From NCBI GenBank assembly GCA_963753545.1, contig CAVWCQ010000008.1:248001-312000 (forward strand): a DNA stretch of 64,000 bases, read 5' to 3'. Shown piece by piece: positions 26,852-34,351 of the stretch (positions are counted from its first letter, which is position 1; each line of letters starts with the position of its first letter). Source of the DNA: CAVWCQ01 sp963753545 (GTDB lineage Bacteria > Chloroflexota > Anaerolineae > Aggregatilineales > Aggregatilineaceae). The notes below the pieces were generated by a model. It worked only from the letters and a program-made list of their open reading frames with translations. It searched no databases and had not been told where the DNA came from. The position numbers were made by a program, and so were the translations under genes.

Positions 26852-26945
26852 TTGAAAAAATTAGTTGATCACTTCAGAGCATTTTCTTCTCGTGGCGATT
26901 TTTGACCCCCCCTTTTTCGGCTTCACGACTAACCATTCTCTAACC
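26852..26945 (-). repeat. B element, copy 2
   Basis: Inverted relative of 11330-11414. It lies in a 605-base gap (26662-27266) that has no gene but holds this element, a CRK repeat (27011-27050), a hairpin with T-tract and the A element. Confidence 0.75.
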
Positions 26946-27010
26946 CTGGGCGAACTTTTGGCTGTTTTGGAGTGTTCGCCTTAATGCTTTCTGGCGGAAA
27001 AGGAAAAAGC

Positions 27011-27050
27011 AGTTAACCGCAAAGGACGCAAAGAGCGCAAAGGAAAAGAT
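27011..27050. repeat. CRK repeat
   Basis: ACCGCAAAGGACGCAAAGAG and GCGCAAAGGAAAAG, same family as 25631-25678. Confidence 0.75.
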
Positions 27051-27052
27051 AA

Positions 27053-27116
27053 GTAAAAAAAAGCAGCCTGATCACCAGTGGAAACAGGAGTTCATTCCAG
27101 TATATCATGAGGCTGC
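27053..27116 (-). terminator. Terminator-like hairpin on the minus strand
   Basis: On the minus strand AGCAGCCT (27109-27116) can pair with AGGCTGCT (27062-27069) and is followed by eight T residues. It lies directly beyond the A element, so a short untranslated transcript may end here. Confidence 0.45.
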
Positions 27117-27121
27117 TCCCT

Positions 27122-27163
27122 AAAATACTCCTTTAAAGTTGAACCTTAAGTACGAATTTGAAG
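27122..27163 (-). repeat. A element, copy 2
   Basis: Reverse complement of 10886-10927 with one mismatch in 42 bases, and the same palindromic core. Confidence 0.85.
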
Positions 27164-27205
27164 AGAAACGTCTGAAATATTCGGAAGGATCAGTCAAAAG
27201 GAAGG

Positions 27206-27253
27206 TTGACAGGGTGTTATTTCTCATATAACATAGGTTACAAGTAACATATG
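27206..27253 (+). promoter_or_regulatory. PadR promoter with palindromic operator
   Basis: TTGACA (27206-27211), 17-bp spacer, TAACAT (27229-27234). A near-perfect 22-bp palindrome, CATA-G-GTTAC-AA-GTAAC-A-TATG (27232-27253), covers the likely start site. A repressor bound here would block transcription, which fits PadR autoregulation. Confidence 0.75.
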
Positions 27254-27266
27254 GTCAGAGGGGAAT

Positions 27267-27812
27267 ATGTCGATCAAACATGCCATTCTCGGATTTTTAA
27301 GCTGGCAGCCGATGACGGGCTACGAACTCAAGAAGCTGTTCGCGGAGTCGCCTACGTTTTACTGGTCGGGGAACAACAACCAGATTTACCGGGCGCTGGT
27401 CGAACTGCACGAGGGGAATTTGGTCAGCCAGACGGTGGAACAGCAGGAGCGGCTGCCTGCCCGCAAGATTTACACGATCACCGAGGCGGGGCGGGCGGAA
27501 CTGCGGCAGTGGATTACAGCCGCGCCGGAGCCGCCGCAGCTCAAGAATACGTTTCTGATGCAGCTTGCCTGGGCGGATCAATTGGGCGCGGAGGAACTAG
27601 ACGCGCTGCTGGCGCAGTACGAGGAAGAGGTCGCCGTACATGGTCTGATGATGCGCACCCAGCAGGGGCGGCGAGTGATGTATCCCGATCGGACGCCGCG
27701 CGAGGTCTTCCTGTGGGATCGGATTATGGAGAACTGGATCGCTTATTACGATCACGAATTGGAGTGGGTGCGCAGACTGCGGGCGGACATACGCGAGAGG
27801 AGCGAACAATGA
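27267..27812 (+). CDS. PadR-family transcriptional regulator
   Basis: The N-terminal 90 residues are a PadR winged helix: HAILGFLSWQPMTGYELKKLF, then QIYRALVELHEGNLV, and a wing ending RKIYTITEAGRAELRQW. The C-terminal part (about 95-180) is the usual dimerising helical domain (Vir_act_alpha_C-like). The length (181 residues) is normal. PadR proteins repress nearby detoxification or efflux genes and release DNA on binding phenolic or other ligands. The stop overlaps the next start (ATGA), so PadR and the hydrolase are one operon under the promoter at 27206-27253. Confidence 0.9.
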   Translation: MSIKHAILGFLSWQPMTGYELKKLFAESPTFYWSGNNNQIYRALVELHEGNLVSQTVEQQERLPARKIYTITEAGRAELRQWITAAPEPPQLKNTFLMQLAWADQLGAEELDALLAQYEEEVAVHGLMMRTQQGRRVMYPDRTPREVFLWDRIMENWIAYYDHELEWVRRLRADIRERSEQ

Positions 27813-28657
27813 GCGCCGAGAGTATCTATAAAACGCCGGAGGGTGAGCGGGCAGTGATGGCGCGGTATGAGGAAGCATTGGCGGTGTGGCCGATTCCCCA
27901 TGACGAGCGAATCATCCCAACGGCATGGGGGGATACGTTCGTGCTCGCGTGCGGGAATCCGGCTTACCCTCCGCTGATCCTGCTGCACGGCGCGGGGACG
28001 AATTCCGCGATCTGGATCGGGGATGTGGCGGAATATACGCGCTGCTACCGGGTGTATGCCGTCGATCTGCTGGGCGAGGCGGGCAAGAGCGCTCCGAACC
28101 GTCCGGCGTGGGACAGCCCGGCCTATGCGGATTGGCTGGGAGCAGTCTTAGACGCGCTGGGCGTGCAGCGGGCGTCCTTCGTCGGGATATCACAGGGAAG
28201 CTGGACGGCCATCAAGTTCGCGGTGGCTCAGCCGGAGCGCGTCGAAAAGCTGGCGCTGCTGTGCCCCGGCGGGATCGTTCGGGACAAGATGTCATTTGTG
28301 TTTAAGGCGATTCTCTATTCCGTGGCGGGAAAGCGCGGCATGCGGTCGATGATGCGGCTGCTGTACGCGGATCAGCCCGTGCCGGACGGCGTAGAGGCGA
28401 TCATGGCGCTGATCAGCAAGAATTTTAAGTCGCGCATCGGCGTGCTGCCGATTTTCACGGATGAGGAGTTACGGCGGCTGGCGATGCCTGTGCTGGTGAT
28501 GGGCGGCGACAAAGACGCGCTGCGCGATTCGGTCGAGCTATCGGGGCGCGGATGAAGCCGACTGCTGCCGGATGTGCGGGTGGAGATCGTGCCGGGTGGG
28601 GGGCACGCGCTGATGGGTACGGTGAGACGGGTGATGGGGTTTTTGGGAGGCATGTAA
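27809..28657 (+). CDS. Alpha/beta hydrolase in PadR operon, frameshift near 28555
   Basis: From the ATG at 27809 (MSAESIYKTPEGERAV) the protein shows LLHGAGTNSAIW (oxyanion), FVGISQGSW (serine nucleophile elbow) and PVLVMGGDKDALRD (acid). The frame stops at 28555, but a shift of one frame reads LPDVRVEIVPGGGHALMG, supplying the catalytic histidine, and ends at 28657. The repaired length, about 282 residues, is normal. Being coupled to PadR, it may detoxify the PadR ligand; this is inference. A terminator follows at 28673-28700. Confidence 0.8.
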
Positions 28658-28672
28658 CCTGACGGAAAAAGT

Positions 28673-28700
28673 ACCGGGCAGATCATTGGACCCGGTTTTC
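28673..28700 (+). terminator. Terminator of PadR-hydrolase operon
   Basis: ACCGGG (28673-28678) pairs with CCCGGT (28691-28696), followed by TTTTC. Confidence 0.7.
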
Positions 28701-28816
28701 GTTAGGGTGATGACAGGCGCTATCGATGGGGCAGAAACAAAATATGATCATATTTCAATATAGTGTTACTTTTGTGATCAGGAGTATATTATCTGCATTA
28801 TAGGGGGATAAACTAC

Positions 28817-29671
28817 TTGGAACTGGAACAGATCATACATCGCGTGCCTATCCAAGTTATCGCGTTCGCGCTTGCGTTACTCATAATTGTATGCGCAGTG
28901 GCTGTGTCTCAGGCGCTTCCAGCGGGCGTAGATTGGTATCACACCTATCGACCTGCCACCCGCGAGATTATGAGCGGTCATTCACCGTATGGTGAACTTG
29001 AGTTTTATTCGCCCCCCTGGGCTGCAATCCCCCTGCTACCGTTCGCGGTGTTGCCCGCCGAGGTGGGACGCGGGTTTGTTTTTGTCATGACGATTTTGGT
29101 TTATGCCGGGGGAGCAATAAAGCTAGGGGCGCGGCCTATGGGCGTTGTGCTAATTCTGCTATCACCTTTGACGCTGCATGAACTTCTTAATGCAAATGTC
29201 GATTGGCTGGTGCTTCCAGCGCTGTTTATGCCCGCTCGCTGGGGATTGTTTGTCGCGCTCATCAAGCCACAGGTAGGCGCGGGGCTGGTTGTCTTTTGGG
29301 GTATAGAAGCATGGCGAGAAGGCGGCTGGCACAAGGTAATCAGCGTGTTTGGGCCAGTAGTGATGGTGAGTTTGCTATCGTTTGCGCTGTATGGCCTGTG
29401 GCCTCTCCATATGCAAAACACTCAAGGTTATTCTTTTAACGCCAGCATGTTTCCATACAGCATCCCGCTGGGTGGTATTTTACTGGTCTTCTCAGTACGG
29501 AAGCACAACAACCGCGCGGCGCTGGCTTCCTCTCCGATGCTGGCGCCTTACGTACTGTTCCACTCGTGGATTGGGGCGCTGATTGTATTGAGCAACAGAA
29601 CGAAGGTGTTAGCGACGGTCGTCTTTATTCTTTGGCTCTTAGTAGCCTTTGTCGCTACAGCAAGTCAATAA
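28817..29671 (+). CDS. GT87-like (DUF2029) membrane glycosyltransferase
   Basis: The 284-residue protein has about 8 hydrophobic segments. The loop VDWYHTYRPATREIMSGHSPYG and the following EFYSPPWAAIPLLPFAVLP fit the GT87/DUF2029 mannosyltransferase family, where an early external acidic loop precedes a YxPP-type motif. It would use a polyprenyl-phosphate sugar on the outer face. It is shorter than typical members (about 380-420), so a distant or reduced form. The start is TTG at 28817 with TAGGGGG upstream. Its base composition is more AT-rich than neighbours. No gene is seen in 29672-29918 apart from an R repeat at 29870-29898. Confidence 0.7.
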   Translation: MELEQIIHRVPIQVIAFALALLIIVCAVAVSQALPAGVDWYHTYRPATREIMSGHSPYGELEFYSPPWAAIPLLPFAVLPAEVGRGFVFVMTILVYAGGAIKLGARPMGVVLILLSPLTLHELLNANVDWLVLPALFMPARWGLFVALIKPQVGAGLVVFWGIEAWREGGWHKVISVFGPVVMVSLLSFALYGLWPLHMQNTQGYSFNASMFPYSIPLGGILLVFSVRKHNNRAALASSPMLAPYVLFHSWIGALIVLSNRTKVLATVVFILWLLVAFVATASQ

Positions 29672-29869
29672 AAACGCTCACTGCTGCATACGGTGCCCTG
29701 GTCACTGTGAAAGACCCATACATGCCGCGTTTGAAGGAATATACGATCACCTGCAAGCAATGCGAGGGAACAGGACCGCCAAAATAATCGCGAAAGGCAG
29801 CGCAGAAAACAATCAAAGGAGCAAACCAACCTATTTTTATTCAGAACAGGCAATAAGGTTTTGATATGG

Positions 29870-29898
29870 ACGCCGCAAGCAGTGCCCCTACGAATTCG
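29870..29898. repeat. R-type repeat
   Basis: CCGCAAGCAGTGCCCCTACG, one mismatch from the other R copies. Confidence 0.6.
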
Positions 29899-29918
29899 GG
29901 TTGTCGGGAGCAGCGGGA

Positions 29919-31916
29919 CTACGAGCCGACAGTGAGTGGGTAGTCGGTGCCGGTTTGCAGGCGGACGAGGGCTTCGCGCAGGCAGTCGTAGACCTCACGC
30001 GCGGAGCCGATGCGTCTGGCGACCGGTTTGGTTAGCATGTGTTCGAGGATGGTTACCACATCCTCGGGCACATCGGGGCGGATGGTGCGGATATCGGGCA
30101 GCGGCTCTTCGAGAATGGAATGTATGATCACATCATCCGTCCGCCCGACAAAGGGCAGCGTTCCAGCGAGCATTTCAAAGAGCATAATGCCGAGTGACCA
30201 GATATCGCTGCGCGCGTCGATGGCGTCGCCCAGGCAGCCTTCCGGGCTGAGATAGGGCGTGGTGCCGATGACGGTGTGCGGCAGGGTGACGCGGGAATGA
30301 TAGTTGAGCCGGGCGACGCCAAAATCGGCCAGCCGGGGTGCATAATCGGGCGTGAGCATGGTGTTGGACGGCTTGATATCGCGGTGAATGATGCCCTTGC
30401 TGTGGGCGTGATCGAGGGCGCTGGCAATCCGCACGGCTATATCAAGGGCCTGAGCCAATGACAGACGGCCTTCGCGGTTGAGGCGATCAAACAGAGAGCC
30501 GCCAAAGACATATTCCATGACGATATATTCAAAGTCGCCTTCGTGAAAGGCGTCAATAAAGCGCACAATGTTGGGATGGCTCAGGCGGCGCAACGCATCA
30601 CTTTCGCGCTGGAAACGATGCCAGGCCATTTCGTTCAGTTCGCGGCTGACCATCAACTGCTTGACGGCGACTTTTTCCCCGGTGATCTGATCGGTGGCGC
30701 GGTAGACGTAGCTGGTCAGGCCGGGATGCAGCACATGATCCAACAGGTAGCGGCTGCGCAGCACCATTTTTGAGTTGTGCAGGTTGGCGATGTGCGGATG
30801 GACTGCCTTAGGCGTGCTGTTGTTGCGGTGCATCGAATAAAAAACGCTCTCATGCACGAGACTGTGCAGCACGCAGTATCCGGAATTGTCGGCTTTAATC
30901 GCACCTTCCAGCCAGGCGATCATGATATGCCGTTGCAGCAGGGTGAAACGCACGGGTTCACGATGTTCGAGCAGGGTATCGATCAGCGTGGAGGCATCGG
31001 GATCGGCGCGAATTTGCGTCCACATCTTGCGGAACATTTCATCTTCATACAGATGGCGGCGGGCGGCGCGATCCACATCGGCCAGCAAAATCGCGCCTTC
31101 GGGGATATCACGAGCCAGCCCGGCACACAGCTTGTGTGTCAGATAAACATCGCCCTCGGTCCATTCGTAGATGCGGGCCGGAACATCGGAGGCGATCTGG
31201 CGCTGATCCGTGCCGAGCCAGGCGACCAGATGCGTGATCTGTTCGAGGGTAGCGTCGTCCATATAGACGATTTCGGTCACGCGGAAGGGAGAAATGGCCG
31301 GGTCTTTGATCAACTCATCGGGGACAAAACGTCCCGCCAGCACGAAAATTGCATTTTGCAGGGCCGGACGCATCCAGCGATTGACGAACATCTCACGCAG
31401 GGTGGCGAAAAAGGCGGAGCCATACTCGGCAGGGGTGGTTTCGATCTGGTCGAGCATGATGACCAGCACCTTGCCGCGCAGTTCCTTTTCCAGCGCGTTG
31501 ATAATTTCCTCTTGCAGGGCCAGAGCGTGCGGGGCCGGGCTGCGCGGAATGGGCAGCAGGCCATCCGTCTGGCGGGCGATCTGCACGTGCAGATGCGAAT
31601 GCCAGTCAGCTTCATTCAGATTTTTAAGCTGTCCGAGGGAAATATAGACCGGAATGTGTAGGGCGGATGAGCGCAGCCGCGCCCACTGCCGCAGCAGCAT
31701 ACTCGACTTCCCGCTGAGACGGGGGCCGATCAAGGCGGCATATTCGCGCCCGTTGATCAGGCGAGTGAGCGCCTCGTCTGCGGGACGGCGAACATAAAGA
31801 TTTCCGGCATCTGGCGGCAGTGGCCCCTGCGTGTGGAACCATACGCCAGCAGGGGAGTCGGCAACGAGCATAACAGGTCCCCGCGAATCATTAAGATCGA
31901 TGTGTGTCAATGTCAT
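29919..31916 (-). CDS. AAA ATPase fused to Ser/Thr protein kinase
   Basis: The 665-residue protein joins two modules. Residues about 25-330 are an AAA_35-like ATPase: Walker A GPRLSGKSSM near 64, and VLVIMLDQIETT as Walker B. Residues about 385-650 are a Hanks-type kinase: invariant lysine in EKVAVKQL, catalytic HRDIKPSN, DFGVARL and a TPYLSPEG activation region. The combination suggests that nucleotide binding or oligomerisation gates the kinase. No membrane segment. The start could be the ATG at 31871 (GGGGA upstream) instead of 31916. It lies 140 bases after the tubulin-like/ATPase gene, with the FHA and PP2C genes further along. Confidence 0.85.
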   Translation of the reverse strand: MTLTHIDLNDSRGPVMLVADSPAGVWFHTQGPLPPDAGNLYVRRPADEALTRLINGREYAALIGPRLSGKSSMLLRQWARLRSSALHIPVYISLGQLKNLNEADWHSHLHVQIARQTDGLLPIPRSPAPHALALQEEIINALEKELRGKVLVIMLDQIETTPAEYGSAFFATLREMFVNRWMRPALQNAIFVLAGRFVPDELIKDPAISPFRVTEIVYMDDATLEQITHLVAWLGTDQRQIASDVPARIYEWTEGDVYLTHKLCAGLARDIPEGAILLADVDRAARRHLYEDEMFRKMWTQIRADPDASTLIDTLLEHREPVRFTLLQRHIMIAWLEGAIKADNSGYCVLHSLVHESVFYSMHRNNSTPKAVHPHIANLHNSKMVLRSRYLLDHVLHPGLTSYVYRATDQITGEKVAVKQLMVSRELNEMAWHRFQRESDALRRLSHPNIVRFIDAFHEGDFEYIVMEYVFGGSLFDRLNREGRLSLAQALDIAVRIASALDHAHSKGIIHRDIKPSNTMLTPDYAPRLADFGVARLNYHSRVTLPHTVIGTTPYLSPEGCLGDAIDARSDIWSLGIMLFEMLAGTLPFVGRTDDVIIHSILEEPLPDIRTIRPDVPEDVVTILEHMLTKPVARRIGSAREVYDCLREALVRLQTGTDYPLTVGS

Positions 31917-32056
31917 TTGCTCTATCTTTTATCAAGTATATCCCTGTTGCCGTGAATCGACTACGAATCGCGACAGAAAAATCACAAAATTGATGAAAAA
32001 TTAGGGATCGCAGCAAGAAAATGGGGCCAGTTTGTTCACCGGCCCCATCGTAAACT

Positions 32057-34351
32057 CTAGACCATATCCTGCGGATCGGCGTGGTACTGCCGCCGGACAA
32101 TGTCAACCTGACGCTTTTTGTCGGTCATAAAGTCCAGAATGGCAGGGAAGGCCATCGGGATCAGTTCCAGGCGATCATTATCCTTGGGGCGGACAAAACA
32201 GTACAACTCCAGGTCTTTCGCCGTGCGTTCCAGACGTTCCGGCGGGACATGCTCAATGGCGACACTCTTGAGCAGCCGCTCGATTTCCGCCATCGAGAGA
32301 TAACGCGTGCCCTCCGGCCAGATCAGGGTAATCATACGGGCGAGGGGACTCATCTGCCCCCAGATAGTCTGCACGATTTCTTCCTGCAGGGTGCGGCGCG
32401 ACGTGGCGCGATCCAGGTGTTCAAAGTTCAGCAGATTGGCATTCTGCGGGTCCTGATCGAGTTCTTCGATCATGGCCTGGCAGATCATCTGGACGATGTT
32501 CGGATGCCCGGCGGAAATCTGGTAGATGCGCTCAATGATCTGCTCGGACTGTTCCATCCAGATATTGAGCATCTCGAACGGGTCGCCTACCAGATGGTGG
32601 ACCACTTTGGGAGGCAGCGGTTCCAGCCGCACGGCCTGGGCAAAGTTGAACAGCGCCGAATGGGGATTGGCAATGGCGCGCATCAGCCATTTTTCGCCGC
32701 TAAAGACATACTGGCAGCGTTTCTCGTTGGAGAGCGAGCGGAAGGTGCGGAACAGGGTCTCCTGGTTTTCGGCTTCGCGGTCAAAGACGAGCAGGCTGTC
32801 TACCTCGTCAAACAGGATGGCGATGTTCTTGCCCGGATGCCGTTTTTGCAGGGCAGTCACCACATCTTCAAACTCGACGGGGTGCGCGTCCTGATTAATC
32901 TCGACCTCCCAGCGGCGGCAGACCAGCCAGAAGAAGGATTTGTAGTTCGTCGCGCCGTGACAGTCCAGGTAGTAGGGCACATATTCGGACTCGGTGGGTT
33001 TAAGCATCCGCTGGAGACGCTGCAAGGTCGATGTTTTGCCGATACGCCGCCCGCCAATCAGGGCAACACTGTGCGTGCGCAGTTTGCTGCGGACCTCGTT
33101 GATCTCCCGTTCGCGGCCAAAGAACATGTGCTCCGGGACCGGGCCGCGTGTATAAAAGGGCGAGACGGTGGTCAGACTGACTTTGTTCAGAACCAGATCG
33201 CCAAGAGCACGGGTAGGCAGGCGGGCGCTGATCAGATGCTTGACATCGGCTTCGTCCAGCACCAGCACCGTATAATTGACGCGGCGCAGCGGCTCGACCA
33301 CCTGATCGATATCGCGACGCCCGGCCACATTCACGACAAAGGCGAACTGTTCCTCCAACGGCAGGGGCGTGATGACACGGAAGATGTCTTCGCCCAGTTC
33401 TTCGATGGAGCGGGTCGAATGGCAAAACAGCACGGCGCAGGTGGGCGGCGGCAGTTTGAGGCGGAAGGGGCGCAGTTTATAGACGGCCAGCGTGATATCG
33501 GGCGGCGTGCCGGGGATGATGGCACTCTCGATCACATCGAGAGCGACACCCAGCGAACGGGCCAGAGACAGCATTGGGACGGCGATGGCATCCGGTTGTT
33601 TCGCCAGGGCGACCAGCAGCGCTTCCCAGATCTGGGAGATTTCGCGGCGGGCGCTGGTATGTACCAGATCGGCCATCGTTGAGTCCCAGCGGCGGTCGAT
33701 GTGCAGGGTCATGCCCTCAGCCCCAGCCCGGTCGTAAGCGCGGCGGTATCCCTCGCGCAGGGCGGGGATGGCCTCGGCCATCATGCCGTGCAAAATGCGC
33801 ATCACCATAATCTCGTCGGGATCGGGCGAGGGGATATAACCGCGTATGAGAGCCTTGGCGGGCTGCCCGATTACGCTGAAGGCGCGCGGCTCCTCGCGGA
33901 TGATTTCGTAGGGTGTCGGGAAGGGATGCTTCTCGTCGGACGTTGGAATCAGGGCCGGGCTGGCCGCGCCGGGCAGGGCGGCGATTGCCTGACCATAGTT
34001 TTTATTCTGCTCCAGGAAGGCGTAAAGATCCGCGAATTTGAAGGAACTGACCAGCGCGCGGCGGGTTGAGTCGCGAATATCGGTCAGGAAACGGCTCAGG
34101 CGGCGTTCGGCGGGCAGGTCGGGCGGCGGTGCCCAGGCCCGGAAAATCTGGCAGAGCAGGTCACGCGGATGAACCTGACTCAGACTGGAGAGTTCACGCG
34201 TCCCGGCCTGGTACCACGAATCGGAGAGCAGCACGCCTACCGGGAAGCGAGGCGGCTGGTTGACCATTTCCTCCATCGCGCGGCGGTAGGTTGTTTCAAA
34301 GTCGCGCAGGGCGGCAATGCTCTGTTCCACCTGCGGCAGAGTCTCACGCAC
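32057..34351 (-). CDS. STAND-like ATPase, C-terminal half of the tubulin-like protein
   Basis: Read as 764 residues, this is the continuation of the gene annotated at 34237-36108. The ATPase module starts at MFFGREREINEVRSKL (about residue 425), with Walker A GGRRIGKTS and Walker B NIAILFDEVDSLL, then a helical C-terminal region ending NDRLELIPMAF. The first 420 residues are the rest of the tubulin-like part. The two frames overlap by 115 bases; a missing base near 34390 would join RMDPGA to SLHELVDLLRDQVRE. The joined protein would be about 1350 residues. Without that repair, no ribosome site or natural start is evident here. Confidence 0.75.
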   Translation of the reverse strand: MRETLPQVEQSIAALRDFETTYRRAMEEMVNQPPRFPVGVLLSDSWYQAGTRELSSLSQVHPRDLLCQIFRAWAPPPDLPAERRLSRFLTDIRDSTRRALVSSFKFADLYAFLEQNKNYGQAIAALPGAASPALIPTSDEKHPFPTPYEIIREEPRAFSVIGQPAKALIRGYIPSPDPDEIMVMRILHGMMAEAIPALREGYRRAYDRAGAEGMTLHIDRRWDSTMADLVHTSARREISQIWEALLVALAKQPDAIAVPMLSLARSLGVALDVIESAIIPGTPPDITLAVYKLRPFRLKLPPPTCAVLFCHSTRSIEELGEDIFRVITPLPLEEQFAFVVNVAGRRDIDQVVEPLRRVNYTVLVLDEADVKHLISARLPTRALGDLVLNKVSLTTVSPFYTRGPVPEHMFFGREREINEVRSKLRTHSVALIGGRRIGKTSTLQRLQRMLKPTESEYVPYYLDCHGATNYKSFFWLVCRRWEVEINQDAHPVEFEDVVTALQKRHPGKNIAILFDEVDSLLVFDREAENQETLFRTFRSLSNEKRCQYVFSGEKWLMRAIANPHSALFNFAQAVRLEPLPPKVVHHLVGDPFEMLNIWMEQSEQIIERIYQISAGHPNIVQMICQAMIEELDQDPQNANLLNFEHLDRATSRRTLQEEIVQTIWGQMSPLARMITLIWPEGTRYLSMAEIERLLKSVAIEHVPPERLERTAKDLELYCFVRPKDNDRLELIPMAFPAILDFMTDKKRQVDIVRRQYHADPQDMV

